A DNA stretch of 64,000 bases from Caballeronia sp. Lep1P3 (GCF_022879595.1 NZ_CP084265.1:62001-126000); one strand, 5' to 3'; shown: positions 19,015 through 28,143, counted from the first letter of the stretch. The notes: generated by a model not told the origin, from the letters alone. Translations and numbers: made by a program.

Positions 19015-19506
19015 CTATTCGATGTCGTCGAGACCGCAGCCCGCGACAGCGTCCATCGGCGAATTGCCGACGATGCGCGCGAGCATCGCGATCAGCAGAT
19101 CGAGTTCGGCGCGGCTGAATCCGTGCAATTGGTCGTTCAGCACCGCCGCGCCGATGGCCGGCAGCCGCGCGGCGGCGTCGTGCCCGCGCTCGGTCAGCCG
19201 AAGCTCCACGATGCGCCGGTCCGCGTCGCTGCGCGTTCGCGTAACGAAGCCTTTCTTCTCGAGCCGGTCGAGCATGCGCGTCATCGAGCCGCTGTCATAC
19301 GACATCTCCCGCGACAGCTCGAGCGGCGTGCGCGCGCGCCCCGACGCCAGCGACAGAATCACGCCGATTTGCTGCGACGTCAGATCCAGCGGCTTGAGCG
19401 CCTGGTCCGTGCGCGCGACGAGCACGTTGCGCGCCTTCGCGAGGTGGTAGCCCAGACTCGTTTCGAGCCGGATCGTGGCGGGGTCGTAGAGCGGTTCGCT
19501 GTCCAT
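19015..19506 (-). CDS. MarR family transcriptional regulator of the efflux cluster
   Basis: The 163-residue winged-helix protein has the MarR fold: recognition region in TPLELSREMSYDSGSMTRMLDRLEKKGFV and the wing RTRSDADRRIVELRLTERG. The start MDSEPLYDP is preferred over upstream in-frame codons because those would overlap the operator and promoter. It probably represses itself, emrB and the divergent genes through the palindrome at 19582-19608, and is released by a small ligand. The emrB gene follows in the same operon. Confidence 0.9.
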   Translation of the reverse strand: MDSEPLYDPATIRLETSLGYHLAKARNVLVARTDQALKPLDLTSQQIGVILSLASGRARTPLELSREMSYDSGSMTRMLDRLEKKGFVTRTRSDADRRIVELRLTERGHDAAARLPAIGAAVLNDQLHGFSRAELDLLIAMLARIVGNSPMDAVAGCGLDDIE

Positions 19507-19564
19507 TCGGTTTGGCGTCGGCGCGGCGTGCCGCGAAACAACATTTCCACAAAAAGCAATCGGC

Positions 19565-19608
19565 AGTATCTTGAAAACTGCTTGCATAGTCAATATTATT
19601 CTATGCAA
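19565..19608. promoter_or_regulatory. Shared MarR-type operator overlapped by two face-to-face promoters
   Basis: A perfect inverted repeat TTGCATAG-N11-CTATGCAA lies at 19582-19608. On the plus strand TTGAAA (19571-19576), 17 bases, TATTAT (19594-19599) reads toward the efflux outer-membrane genes. On the minus strand TTGACT (19588-19593), 17 bases, AGTATC complement GATACT (19565-19570) reads into marR-emrB. A dimer on the palindrome would cover both promoters. Confidence 0.8.
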
Positions 19609-19690
19609 CGAGTTATGCGCACGACGCGCCGCCCGAGACCATGTTTTAACGCCAGCCGCGTCGTCGAGACGACGCCCCAAGGACCCACCG

Positions 19691-19972
19691 ATGACCCGCT
19701 TCGCCCGCACCGCCCGCCGACGCTTCGGCCACGTCAGAAGCACGATTGCCAACGCCTCCCGTCACTTCGTTCCGTCGAAGCTGACTTCGTGGAAGCTCGC
19801 GTTGTATTTGATCGTGTTCCTGCTGCCGGGCGGCTCGTTCGCGGTGCTGGCGATGGGCTGGTTCGAAAACCGGCAAAAGCGGCAAAAGCGCAAAGGCGCG
19901 GCGCCCGCCAAGCAGGAGAGCGCCTCTGCGCGCGGTCTGCTGCCCGCGCCCTGTTCGTCCACCGGCCGCTGA
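19691..19972 (+). CDS. Small hypothetical membrane protein
   Basis: This 93-residue frame has a basic N-terminus, one hydrophobic segment (LALYLIVFLLPGGSFAVLAM, residues about 38-57) and a very basic cytoplasmic-looking stretch after it. AAGGA stands 8 bases before the ATG. It is the first frame after the plus-strand promoter of the efflux cluster and precedes the outer-membrane factor by about 240 bases. I do not recognise a family; it might be a small partner of the pump or chance. Confidence 0.5.
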   Translation: MTRFARTARRRFGHVRSTIANASRHFVPSKLTSWKLALYLIVFLLPGGSFAVLAMGWFENRQKRQKRKGAAPAKQESASARGLLPAPCSSTGR

Positions 19973-20215
19973 GTCGCGTCATCGCCGGCCTGCGCGGGCG
20001 ATCATCCCGAAGTAACGCGCCGTAACCGATTCCCGCCGCCGCGTAACACCCGCCTTACGGTCGAGCCGTTACCCTAACGTCTGCCCGACGCCCGCGCCGA
20101 AGCGCCGATGCCGCTCACTCAACCACGCGGGCGTTCCGTTACTATCTCGGCTGACCGCGTTCGCCACGCCGTACCTACCGCACGAACCGCCGCCGACAGG
20201 ATTCCCGACAAGCAG

Positions 20216-21772
20216 ATGCCGTACCGTCCCGCCGCTTTTCCCACGCCCGTTATTCGCGGCGCTTCCCGCACAGCGCGCCGTCTGAGCGCCATCGCGATTG
20301 CCGCAGCGTGCGCGCTGTCCGTCGCGGGCTGCGCGGTCGGCCCGAACTACCAGCGTCCGTCCACGCCAGTGCCGGCCGCCTACAAAGAAGCGCCGGAAGG
20401 CTGGAAGGTGGCGCAGCCCGCCGACCAGTTCGATCGCGGCGACTGGTGGACGATCTACGCGGACACGCGCCTGAACGATCTGGAGACGCGTCTGAACGCA
20501 TCCAACCAGAGCATCGCGCAGTATGCGGCGGCGTACCGGCAGGCGCGCGCGCTCGTCGGCGAGGCACGGGCGTCGTATTTCCCGACCATCGGCGCGTCGG
20601 CTTCCGCATCGCGTGCCGGCTCCGGCGCAAGCAGCCGCACGACGACTACCGCATTCACCAACCGCAGCACGGTCAGCAACGACTTCAACGTGGCGCTCGA
20701 CGCGACGTGGGAGCCAGACCTGTGGGGCAGCATCGGCCGGACGGTGAACGCGCAGAAGGCCGGGCAGCAGGGCGCCGCAGCCGATCTCGCCAACGCGCGT
20801 CTTTCCGCGCAGGCGACACTCGCGCAAGACTACTTCCAGCTTCGCTCGCTCGACGCGCAGCAAAAGCTGCTGGATGAAACCGTCGCCGCTTATCAGCAAT
20901 CGCTGAAGCTCACGCAGAATCAGTACGCGCAAGGCATCGTCGCGCGTTCGGACGTGATTCAGGCGCAGACGCAGTTGCAGTCGGCGCAGGCCACCGCCAT
21001 CGACAACGGCGTCGCGCGCGCGCAGTACGAACACGCGATTGCGGTGCTGATCGGCGAGCCGGCGTCGACGTTCTCGATTCCCGCGATTCCGCTCGACGCC
21101 ACGCCGCCGACCGTGCCCGCCGCGATGCCGTCGGCGATTCTGGAGCGGCGTCCGGATGTCGCTTCGGCCGAGCGCAAGGCGGCGGCGGCGAACGAGCAGA
21201 TCGGCATCGAGATCGCGGCGTACTTTCCGTCGCTGACGCTGTCGGCGCAGGGCGGCTTCGAGAGTTCGGTGCTGTCGCAATTGCTGCGCGCGCCGTCGCG
21301 TTTCTGGACGCTCGGCCCCGATCTCGCCGCGACGCTCTTCGACGGCGGTCTGCGCGCCGCCCGCACGGAGGCCGCGCGCGCCGTATACGACCAGAGCGTC
21401 GCGACGTATCGGCAGACGGTGCTGACCGCGTTCCAGGACGTCGAAGACAATCTGGCCTCGCAGCGCATTCTGGAGCAGGAGATCGTCGTGCAGCAGCAGG
21501 CGGTCGAATCCGCGCAGCAGGCGCTCGCGATCATCAACAATCAGTACAAGGCGGGAACAGTTGCGTTCATCAACGTGCTGACCGCGCAGACGACCGCGTT
21601 CACCGCGCAGCAAAAGCTCGCGAATATCGCGGGGCAGCGGATGGTGTCGTCGGTCGGGCTGGTGAAGGCGCTGGGCGGCGGCTGGGATGCCGCGCAGATG
21701 GATCGCGAGGCGGGCGGCGTTCAAGCGCCGGCTGCGGCTTCGTCGACCGGAACGGCGGCGGCCGGCGGCTGA
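20216..21772 (+). CDS. Outer-membrane efflux factor, NodT/OprM-type lipoprotein
   Basis: The protein is an OMF channel that would connect an inner-membrane pump and its adaptor to the outside. After a signal peptide ending in the lipobox SVAGC, it begins with the typical CAVGPNYQRPSTPVPAAYKE. Two OEP repeats follow, with ARLSAQATLAQDYFQLRSLD and the second-half equivalent YDQSVATYRQTVLTAFQDVEDNLA. I place the start at 20216 (MPYRPAAF, about 518 residues); an upstream ATG at 20108 would give a 36-residue longer N-terminus. It is probably expressed from the operator-controlled promoter at 19.6 kb. Confidence 0.9.
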   Translation: MPYRPAAFPTPVIRGASRTARRLSAIAIAAACALSVAGCAVGPNYQRPSTPVPAAYKEAPEGWKVAQPADQFDRGDWWTIYADTRLNDLETRLNASNQSIAQYAAAYRQARALVGEARASYFPTIGASASASRAGSGASSRTTTTAFTNRSTVSNDFNVALDATWEPDLWGSIGRTVNAQKAGQQGAAADLANARLSAQATLAQDYFQLRSLDAQQKLLDETVAAYQQSLKLTQNQYAQGIVARSDVIQAQTQLQSAQATAIDNGVARAQYEHAIAVLIGEPASTFSIPAIPLDATPPTVPAAMPSAILERRPDVASAERKAAAANEQIGIEIAAYFPSLTLSAQGGFESSVLSQLLRAPSRFWTLGPDLAATLFDGGLRAARTEAARAVYDQSVATYRQTVLTAFQDVEDNLASQRILEQEIVVQQQAVESAQQALAIINNQYKAGTVAFINVLTAQTTAFTAQQKLANIAGQRMVSSVGLVKALGGGWDAAQMDREAGGVQAPAAASSTGTAAAGG

Positions 21773-21787
21773 CCGAGCCGCCGCCTC

Positions 21788-22567
21788 TCACCGCGCGAAC
21801 GTCAGCGCGACGGTATCCGGGTCGGTATGCCGCCCGAGCAGGTTCAGCAGACCCGCGAGATTCTCGCGCTGCTCCGGGTCCGCCTTCGCGGTCCCTTCGA
21901 ACGTGGTCGCTTCCTGGGAGACCACGCCATTGCCCGTCAAAATCAGCGGACCTTTGCTCGTCGAAAGATCGATGGTCGCGGACGGCCCCTGCGCCTGCAA
22001 CGCGACGCGATACGAACCGAGTGGCTTCACGCGCGACACGCGGGACGCCATGTCGTCGAGCGTGACGACGAACTGACCGTAGGCGTTTCGTCCGAGCACG
22101 CGCATTTCGGTCCACGAAAGCCGCACCGTGCCATCGAAGTTGAGCGTGTTGAAGGGCGCGCCGAGACCGGCGAGCAGCGTCGCGGGCACCGCAATCGCGC
22201 CCGGCGAAAGCGTCGCGCCGCGCCGCGTCGCATCGACGATCACGGCGTCCGGCATGGCTTCGGTCTGACGCATCGTCATGTGCAGGCGGCCCGTGAAGAG
22301 CGGCCAGAACGACGTCGTCCACTCGATGCGCCCCGGCAACAGCGTCGCGCCGGAGGGATCGCTGCCGGCGGCGAGCGTCAATGTCGCCGAGCCGTTCCAC
22401 AGCGAGCCGGAAGGCTCGGCGAGATCGACGTGGCCGCCGGTCGCCTTCGCGAACTGCGGCGTGATCCACGCGGCGGGCAGCATCACGAGAAGCGTTCCCG
22501 CGACCGATAGCACCGCCACGACAAGCCCCGGCAGCGCGAGCCGGAGTCGGCGAGTCCAATAGCTCAT
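21788..22567 (-). CDS. gspN: GspN, type II secretion system protein N
   Basis: The 259-residue protein has one N-terminal membrane anchor (LALPGLVVAVLSVAGTLLVML) and a periplasmic domain of the T2SSN family (GSLWNGSATLTL, LPGRIEWTTSFWPLFTGRL). It is an accessory part of the secretion machine. Start and the gspM stop overlap by four bases (ATGA). It is the last gene of the operon and converges with the efflux outer-membrane gene, 15 bases apart. Confidence 0.9.
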   Translation of the reverse strand: MSYWTRRLRLALPGLVVAVLSVAGTLLVMLPAAWITPQFAKATGGHVDLAEPSGSLWNGSATLTLAAGSDPSGATLLPGRIEWTTSFWPLFTGRLHMTMRQTEAMPDAVIVDATRRGATLSPGAIAVPATLLAGLGAPFNTLNFDGTVRLSWTEMRVLGRNAYGQFVVTLDDMASRVSRVKPLGSYRVALQAQGPSATIDLSTSKGPLILTGNGVVSQEATTFEGTAKADPEQRENLAGLLNLLGRHTDPDTVALTFAR

Positions 22568-23067
22568 TTCACCCCGGCCGGTTGCAGCGATGCCGTCAGA
22601 TCGACCTGACCGTCCGGCTTCAGCGCCGTGACGTGCGCCTCGGACACCTGCACCTTGAACTGCTTGCGCGCGTCGTCGAGCCACATCGTCCAGTTCGGAA
22701 AGGACGCGTTCTTCAACTGAATCTGCACGGCCGCGCCGATCACCTGAATCTGCGTCGGCTGCATGCCGTTGTCCGCGAGCGACTTCGCGAGCGCATCGCG
22801 CAACGCGCCGCCCGTCGGCGTCGCGCCTTCGGCGCTTCCGGCAAGCGAGCGCGCTTCCATCGCCTGCGCGTTCATCGTCGCGAGCTGGCGCTGCATCGTC
22901 GGCAAGGTCTCGCGCAGGCGCGCGCGGCCTTCGTAGGCGGGCGCCCACAGCACGAGATAAACGAGCGCGATGCCGAGCAGCAGGCCGCCCCACATCAGCA
23001 GCGTCTTTTCGCGCGGCGTGCGCGCTTCCCAGAACTCGGAAAGCGTTGATGCGATCTGCGCTTTCAT
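22564..23067 (-). CDS. gspM: GspM, type II secretion system inner-membrane protein M
   Basis: This 167-residue protein has a short cytoplasmic N-terminus (SEFWEARTPREKTLLMWGG), one membrane segment (LLLGIALVYLVLWAPAYEG) and a periplasmic ferredoxin-like domain. It binds GspL in the assembly platform. ATGA overlaps link it to gspL before and gspN after. Confidence 0.92.
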   Translation of the reverse strand: MKAQIASTLSEFWEARTPREKTLLMWGGLLLGIALVYLVLWAPAYEGRARLRETLPTMQRQLATMNAQAMEARSLAGSAEGATPTGGALRDALAKSLADNGMQPTQIQVIGAAVQIQLKNASFPNWTMWLDDARKQFKVQVSEAHVTALKPDGQVDLTASLQPAGVK

Positions 23068-24428
23068 CGGCCGCTCCTGATCGTCCATTTGCCCGTGTTG
23101 GTGTCGATGGCGCCGTTCAGTCCGTTCGCCGCGAGGCGCTTGGCGAGATCGGGATCGACCTTGGTTTCCGGCTTGAAAGTGACTTCGAGACGACGGTCGC
23201 GATAGTCCAGTCCGGCGATGCCGTTCACCGGCACCGGACCGAGCGAGCGCGCGAGGCCGTCGGCCAGCGAAAGAAAGTCCGACGGCGACAGCTCGCCCGA
23301 CGCCACGCGCAGACGTTCGAGATTGCGCGCCATCTGGTCGGGCGCGTCGAGGACGGCCGTCGTCTTCGGGAACGCGTTGAGCAGCAGTTCGGTCATCTGC
23401 GCATTGTTGGCGTCGCGCAGGCGTGCGAGCTGAAGCCATTGCACGTTGATCCCGATAATCGAGACGATCACCGACGCCGCCACGAGCGCGATCGGCACAC
23501 GCAGACGGCGCATCGTCGCGCGGTCGAGCCGCCACGGTTGCGCGGCGAATTCGAACTGGCAGAGGTCGAAACGGCTCGCGAGCGCGTTGCGCGCGAGGGC
23601 TTCGAACGGAAGCGGCTCGGCGAACGCGACCGCCGCGTCTTTGCGCGATGCCGCGAGGCGCGGTTCGTCGCCCGGAAGATCGACGAGCGAGTAAAGCGCG
23701 AGCGGTTGATCGCCCGCGAGCGCTTCGAGCGTCGGCGCGATGGAATCGGCGGGCAGGGCGAGGCCTTCGCCCAAGGCCGCGCGTTCGCCGCGCGCAATCG
23801 CGATTTCGAAGCGCGCGCCGTTCGCGGCGGCGAGCGTCGGGGCCGGCGCCGCCGCCTCGAGCCCGCCGATGAGCGCGGGCGCCGTCGACACGACATGGCC
23901 GAGCAATCCCGCGATGAACGGCGCGGGCGGCGCTTCGGTCGCTTCTGCGGCTTCCTGCGCTTCAGCGGCTTCAGGCGCTCCGATGACGGGAACCGGCAGG
24001 CAGCGCATCGCTGGCACCGCCTTCAGATTGCGATGTCCCGCGCTCACGAACGCATCGCAGACGAAGCGGAACCATCCGCGATCGATCACCGCGACCACGC
24101 GCCGTCCATCGCCGAGCGCAATCGGATCGACGGCGATGTGACACGTCTGCGGGTCCTGGATCAACTGGTCCTCGACGACGTTCGGCAGCGCCTGGCGCAG
24201 CCTCGGCCCTTTTAGCGGCGGCAGTGCGGCGGCGAGCAGCAGCGCATCGCGGGCCGCGACGATCAGCACGGTCGCGTTGGCGCGCGGCAGAAGCCCGAGC
24301 GCGGCGCGGCCGGTGCGCTGCGTCTCGCCGCGCTTGTCGAGCAGCAGGAACGGCAGATCCGGCAGATGCCACTCCTGCGAGCGCACCGCGGGATCGCGCG
24401 GCGGTAGTAGAACGATCAGTGTGCTCAA
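23064..24428 (-). CDS. gspL: GspL, type II secretion system assembly-platform protein L
   Basis: The 454-residue protein couples the GspE ATPase to the inner-membrane platform. The cytoplasmic actin-like part covers residues about 1-320 and contains an Ala/Glu/Pro-rich insertion (near residue 170). A membrane segment (VPIALVAASVIVSIIGINVQ) and a periplasmic domain follow. I choose the TTG at 24428 (LSTLIVLLPPRD) because AAAGGAAG stands before it and the frame upstream has no ATG near. It overlaps gspM by four bases. Confidence 0.88.
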   Translation of the reverse strand: MSTLIVLLPPRDPAVRSQEWHLPDLPFLLLDKRGETQRTGRAALGLLPRANATVLIVAARDALLLAAALPPLKGPRLRQALPNVVEDQLIQDPQTCHIAVDPIALGDGRRVVAVIDRGWFRFVCDAFVSAGHRNLKAVPAMRCLPVPVIGAPEAAEAQEAAEATEAPPAPFIAGLLGHVVSTAPALIGGLEAAAPAPTLAAANGARFEIAIARGERAALGEGLALPADSIAPTLEALAGDQPLALYSLVDLPGDEPRLAASRKDAAVAFAEPLPFEALARNALASRFDLCQFEFAAQPWRLDRATMRRLRVPIALVAASVIVSIIGINVQWLQLARLRDANNAQMTELLLNAFPKTTAVLDAPDQMARNLERLRVASGELSPSDFLSLADGLARSLGPVPVNGIAGLDYRDRRLEVTFKPETKVDPDLAKRLAANGLNGAIDTNTGKWTIRSGR

Positions 24429-24459
24429 AGGCCACTTCCTTTTGTCAGTGACATCGTCG

Positions 24460-25575
24460 TCAGAGCGCGTCGCGCGTATAGACGATGCGCGTGGTATGCG
24501 TCGTCGGATCGCGATAGACGAGCGTCGTGCGCTCGAGTTGCGCGCGCTCATGCTCGACGCGTCCGTGAATTACGAAATAGCGCGTCGTGACGTCGAGTTC
24601 GCTCGTATCGATCGACGTCGAGCGCACGCCCGCGCCGGTGAGCGCGAGTTGCACGTTGCCGGCGTCGTGGAAGAACACCGTCTCGCGCCGCGCCACGAAC
24701 GCCTGCGCCTGCGAAAGACTCATGCCCGGCACGACGGCCGCGACCACTTCGGCGGGCGCGGTGTTCATGTTGACGGCGGTCGTCGTCGGCAGGACGGTCA
24801 CGAACGGGCGCAGCTTCGCGACGGCTTCCGCCGAAAAACCCGGCACGTCGAGCAGCGAGTCCACGCTGATCATCTGCAGCGGCGCGACCGGCGCGTCGTT
24901 ATCGGCGTCTTTCAGGCCGGGATCATCGGTGAAATTGCCGCCGCCCGCGCCGCCGCCGCCCTGCGCGATGGCCGCCATCGTCTCTTCCGGCGTCGTGGCG
25001 AGACTCGCGCCGTTGCCCGTCTGCGTCTGGAAACGCGTCGCGGAGCGCGAGAGGCCGGCGCGCATCTGCAAGGCGACCGTCTTCGCGAGCGCTCCGTTCA
25101 GGCCGAGCATCGTCAGAAGCCGCTGGAACGCCTGAATCTGCTCGACGTTGATCGTCAGCACGCCGGGCGTCGGCGTCGCGACCAGATTGCGCAGGTTGAA
25201 CTTCGCCTGTGCGTCCTCGATCGAGCCGGACAAATACGTCGATGCGCCTTCCTGCGCGCGCACCTCGCCGATCTGCCCGAGGAAATCGGAGAGCTTCGTC
25301 TTCGCGATCGGCACGCCCCACACGCCGCCGAGATACGTGACGGTCGGCGACGTATCGGCTTCGGAACGCAAAATGAGGCGCGTCCAGTCGAGCGCGCTGC
25401 GCGAAATCCATTGCGCCTGCGCGAGCAGCCGCTGGTTCTCGATGCGTCGCACTTGCACCTGCTGGCGCCACAGCATGCCCGACACGAGAATCGCGGACAA
25501 CGCGACCACCATGAGCGCGCTGATGATCGCGACGCCGCGTTGCCTCACGCTTCCGCCCGATGCACGCATCTTCAT
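24460..25575 (-). CDS. gspK: GspK, minor pseudopilin
   Basis: The 371-residue protein has a prepilin-like leader and hydrophobic helix (GSVRQRGVAIISALMVVALSA) cut by the prepilin peptidase, then a large alpha-helical globular domain with helix-hairpin-helix-like segments (NMNTAPAEVVAAVVPGMSLSQ). GspK caps the pseudopilus tip with GspI and GspJ. A Gly-rich stretch (QGGGGAGGGNF) lies in the middle. The start overlaps the gspJ stop (ATGA). Confidence 0.92.
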   Translation of the reverse strand: MKMRASGGSVRQRGVAIISALMVVALSAILVSGMLWRQQVQVRRIENQRLLAQAQWISRSALDWTRLILRSEADTSPTVTYLGGVWGVPIAKTKLSDFLGQIGEVRAQEGASTYLSGSIEDAQAKFNLRNLVATPTPGVLTINVEQIQAFQRLLTMLGLNGALAKTVALQMRAGLSRSATRFQTQTGNGASLATTPEETMAAIAQGGGGAGGGNFTDDPGLKDADNDAPVAPLQMISVDSLLDVPGFSAEAVAKLRPFVTVLPTTTAVNMNTAPAEVVAAVVPGMSLSQAQAFVARRETVFFHDAGNVQLALTGAGVRSTSIDTSELDVTTRYFVIHGRVEHERAQLERTTLVYRDPTTHTTRIVYTRDAL

Positions 25576-26255
25576 TCTCCGACGAGAAACACGCGCGTGA
25601 TCGGCACGCGCAGGTTCTGCGCGCCGACCGCCACCTGAATGCCCGACACGGCGCGCGCGAGCGGCGCGTTGCCGAGCTGCGGCACCTTCAGGTTGTTGTC
25701 GTTCTGGTTGATTTGCGTGAACACGTCGGCCATGCGCGTCGTCCAGCCTTTCTGCGGAATATAGACACGCGTCGCCAGCGAGCCGACGCCGCCCATCAAC
25801 GGCACGGCGCTCCAGCCATCGGCGGCATCGCCCGATGACAGCGCGCGCCGCACTTCGCCGACATTGTCGAGCGGCGGCGACGCGTATCGCACGATGCGCC
25901 CGTTCGACAGCCGATAGCGCACGACCTGCAGGCGCGGCGCCGTCGCGGGGGCGAACACACCGCGCACGATCTGCAGCGAGCCGTTGCCGAGCGATACGGC
26001 CGGCTGGCCGGCTTCGTCGTCGGTGGCGGCCTGGCGCGCGTCGATGCGCATCTGGTCGAACAATTGCGCGACCACGCGTTCGTCTTCCATCGCGTTCGTG
26101 ATGGTCGCGCGGCCACGGATGATCTGATCGAGGCCGCGCCACGACAGCACGGCGATGACCGCGAGAATCGCGATGGCGATCAGCATTTCCAGCAGCGTGA
26201 AACCGCGCTGCCGCCGCGCCGCGCGCCGGGCCTCAGAGCGAGCGACTGGTTTCAT
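25572..26255 (-). CDS. gspJ: GspJ, minor pseudopilin
   Basis: The 227-residue pseudopilin shows the cleavage and methylation site in RQRGFTLLEMLIAIAILAVI, with Glu five residues after the cut, as needed for assembly. The remaining part fits GspJ (WRGLDQIIRGRATITNAMEDE). It forms the tip complex with GspI and GspK. It overlaps gspI by 23 bases. Confidence 0.93.
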   Translation of the reverse strand: MKPVARSEARRAARRQRGFTLLEMLIAIAILAVIAVLSWRGLDQIIRGRATITNAMEDERVVAQLFDQMRIDARQAATDDEAGQPAVSLGNGSLQIVRGVFAPATAPRLQVVRYRLSNGRIVRYASPPLDNVGEVRRALSSGDAADGWSAVPLMGGVGSLATRVYIPQKGWTTRMADVFTQINQNDNNLKVPQLGNAPLARAVSGIQVAVGAQNLRVPITRVFLVGE

Positions 26256-26628
26256 TCGCCACCACCGTGACCATTTGCGCGAGATACCCGGTGCGGCCGG
26301 GCATCGTCACGAACATCTCGACGCGCCGGAAAATCGGGTTCGGCGTAGCGGAGACGCGCTCCGTGCAGACGAGCTTCAGGTTGCCCTGCGAGCAGTCGAA
26401 CGTGCGCGAGCCGATGTCCGGAAAGAGGTGCGCGAGACGGATCTGCGCGAGTTCGTTGTCCGCGCTCCAGCCCGCAAGCAGGCGGCGATGCAGGTCCGCT
26501 TCGCTCGTCGCCATCGACCCGACCGCGCGCAGCGACGCGGCGAGCGCGACCGCGATGATCGCCAGCGCGACGAGCACCTCGATCATCGTGAAGCCGCTTT
26601 GTGCGAGTCGTGTAACTTGCGCGCGCAT
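26233..26628 (-). CDS. gspI: GspI, minor pseudopilin
   Basis: This 131-residue pseudopilin has the leader and helix LAQSGFTMIEVLVALAIIAV and the GspI-type segment GWSADNELAQIRLAHLFPD. It is the seed of the tip complex of the pseudopilus. Its start codon shares one base with the gspH stop (TGATG). Confidence 0.93.
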   Translation of the reverse strand: MRAQVTRLAQSGFTMIEVLVALAIIAVALAASLRAVGSMATSEADLHRRLLAGWSADNELAQIRLAHLFPDIGSRTFDCSQGNLKLVCTERVSATPNPIFRRVEMFVTMPGRTGYLAQMVTVVANETSRSL

Positions 26629-27107
26629 CACCTGACCTCGAAGCGGCCATTGCCGCCGCCGATGATCGTCGCGCGCCCGGCCGCCGAGACGAGCGTGATT
26701 TCCATCGGCGTGTCGATGGCTTCGGTGCCGAACACGAGCCGGCTCACCGTCTTGTCGGAATCGAGAAAGTGGATCGAGACGCCCGTCACGCCGCCTTCCC
26801 AGCGGCGCGCGCGCAAGAGATCGTCGCGCAGCGGACGCCAGCCGTCCTCCGTGCGGATGTCGAAGCGAAAGCCGCCGTCGACTGGCTGCCACGCGATCGG
26901 CCGCGCGCGCACCTGCGCTTCGTCGCCCGCGGATTCGAAGAGCAGCGCGAGCCGCTGCGCTTCCTCGTTCAGATCGGTGCGCGGATTGCGCGTGAGTTGC
27001 AGCGACGCAAGCGACACGAGCAGGCCCGCGATCACCAGCACGACGAGCATTTCGAGCAGCGTGAAACCCGCATTCCGACGCGCCGCGCTGTGCCTGCCGT
27101 GCTTCAT
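26628..27107 (-). CDS. gspH: GspH, minor pseudopilin
   Basis: The 159-residue pseudopilin has the prepilin site RRNAGFTLLEMLVVLVIAGL. The C-terminal beta region shows RPIAWQPVDGGFRF and FGTEAIDTPMEITLVS, as in GspH. It is a minor component near the pseudopilus tip. It begins 15 bases after gspG. Confidence 0.93.
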   Translation of the reverse strand: MKHGRHSAARRNAGFTLLEMLVVLVIAGLLVSLASLQLTRNPRTDLNEEAQRLALLFESAGDEAQVRARPIAWQPVDGGFRFDIRTEDGWRPLRDDLLRARRWEGGVTGVSIHFLDSDKTVSRLVFGTEAIDTPMEITLVSAAGRATIIGGGNGRFEVR

Positions 27108-27122
27108 TGCTTCCCTTTCCTT

Positions 27123-27587
27123 TTATTGCCACGAGCCGACGTCGGCATCGTTGCCGTCGCCGCCCGCCTTGTTGTCCGCGCCGTAGCTGAACACGTCGAC
27201 TTCGCCGTGCACGCCCGGATTCAGATATTGATACTGCCCGCCCCACGGATCGGCCGGCAGGCGCTCCAGATAGCCGCCGTCCTTCCAGTTGTTCGGCACC
27301 GGTTCCGTCGTCGGCTTTTCGATGAGCGCGCGCAGACCTTGCTCCTGCGTCGGATAGCGGCCGTTGTCGAGCCGATAGAGTTTCATCGCCTGCATGATGG
27401 TGCCGATGTCCTGCTTGGCGGCCACGCGGCGCGCCTCGTCCGGACGGCTCATGATCTTCGGCACGATCAGCGCGGCGAGAATGCCGAGAATCGCGATCAC
27501 GACCATGATTTCGATGAGCGTGAAGCCCCGTTGACGGCGCGCGTGGGCCTTGGTGATTTCCATGCGGCGTTGCGTCCACATTTGCAT
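27123..27587 (-). CDS. gspG: GspG, major pseudopilin
   Basis: The 154-residue major subunit of the pseudopilus has the prepilin site RRQRGFTLIEIMVVIAILGI and the hallmark C-terminal block YPTQEQGLRALIEKP then PWGGQYQYLNPG, with the calcium-binding end GGDGNDADVGSW. The first ATG at 27587 is chosen because GAGG stands 9 bases before it; the ATG at 27563 is possible. A 142-base gap upstream separates it from gspC and may hold a second promoter, since the major pilin is needed in excess. Confidence 0.96.
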   Translation of the reverse strand: MQMWTQRRMEITKAHARRQRGFTLIEIMVVIAILGILAALIVPKIMSRPDEARRVAAKQDIGTIMQAMKLYRLDNGRYPTQEQGLRALIEKPTTEPVPNNWKDGGYLERLPADPWGGQYQYLNPGVHGEVDVFSYGADNKAGGDGNDADVGSWQ

Positions 27588-27729
27588 GACTACTTACCTC
27601 AGTGTTGATTTGGGCTTGAGCCCGCTATTGATTGAAGAACATGCGGCTTTCAGAACACCCGGGCCGCCGGGCATTCTATCGACCCGCTTTCATCGCGTCG
27701 TGACCGCAGTCAACGCGCGGCCGCGCGGT

Positions 27730-28143
27730 TCAACGGACGTAAATGGTCGGTCCCGGCGGCACCGGCGGCAGGAAGACTTCCGACTTCACGCCGTTGCGCT
27801 CGATGACGATCGACCGCGCACGCACCTCCGAGAGCTTCACGCCCTGCGTGAGCGGGCTGCCGAGCGACACCGCGCGCGCCGGCTCGCCGCCGTAGCTGAC
27901 GATGGCCGCCGCGCCGCCCTGCAGCGCGAGAATGCCGAACAGATGGACGTCCGAGTTCGCCTGGCGATCGAGCTGCCCGCCGAAGATCGTCGCGGCCTGT
28001 TCGACCGACGGCGTGCGCGTCGCGGCGGCGGCGGGCGAGGGCGCCGTCTGGCGCGATGTCAGCGTGACGGCCCAGTACGTCACCGTCACGCAGAAGAGCG
28101 CGAGGGCGGCAAGCGTGAGCAGGCGGGTTTGCAGGACGTTCAT
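27730..28143 (-). CDS. gspC: GspC, short type II secretion clamp protein without PDZ domain
   Basis: The 137-residue protein has one membrane segment (LLTLAALALFCVTVTYWAVTL), a linker and the homology region that contacts the GspD secretin (LFGILALQGGAAAIVSYGGEPARAVSLG). Classic GspC proteins are nearly twice as long and end in a PDZ or coiled-coil domain; here the sequence stops right after the homology region (VPPGPTIYVR). It lies between gspF and gspG, with one base of overlap with gspF. Confidence 0.85.
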   Translation of the reverse strand: MNVLQTRLLTLAALALFCVTVTYWAVTLTSRQTAPSPAAAATRTPSVEQAATIFGGQLDRQANSDVHLFGILALQGGAAAIVSYGGEPARAVSLGSPLTQGVKLSEVRARSIVIERNGVKSEVFLPPVPPGPTIYVR

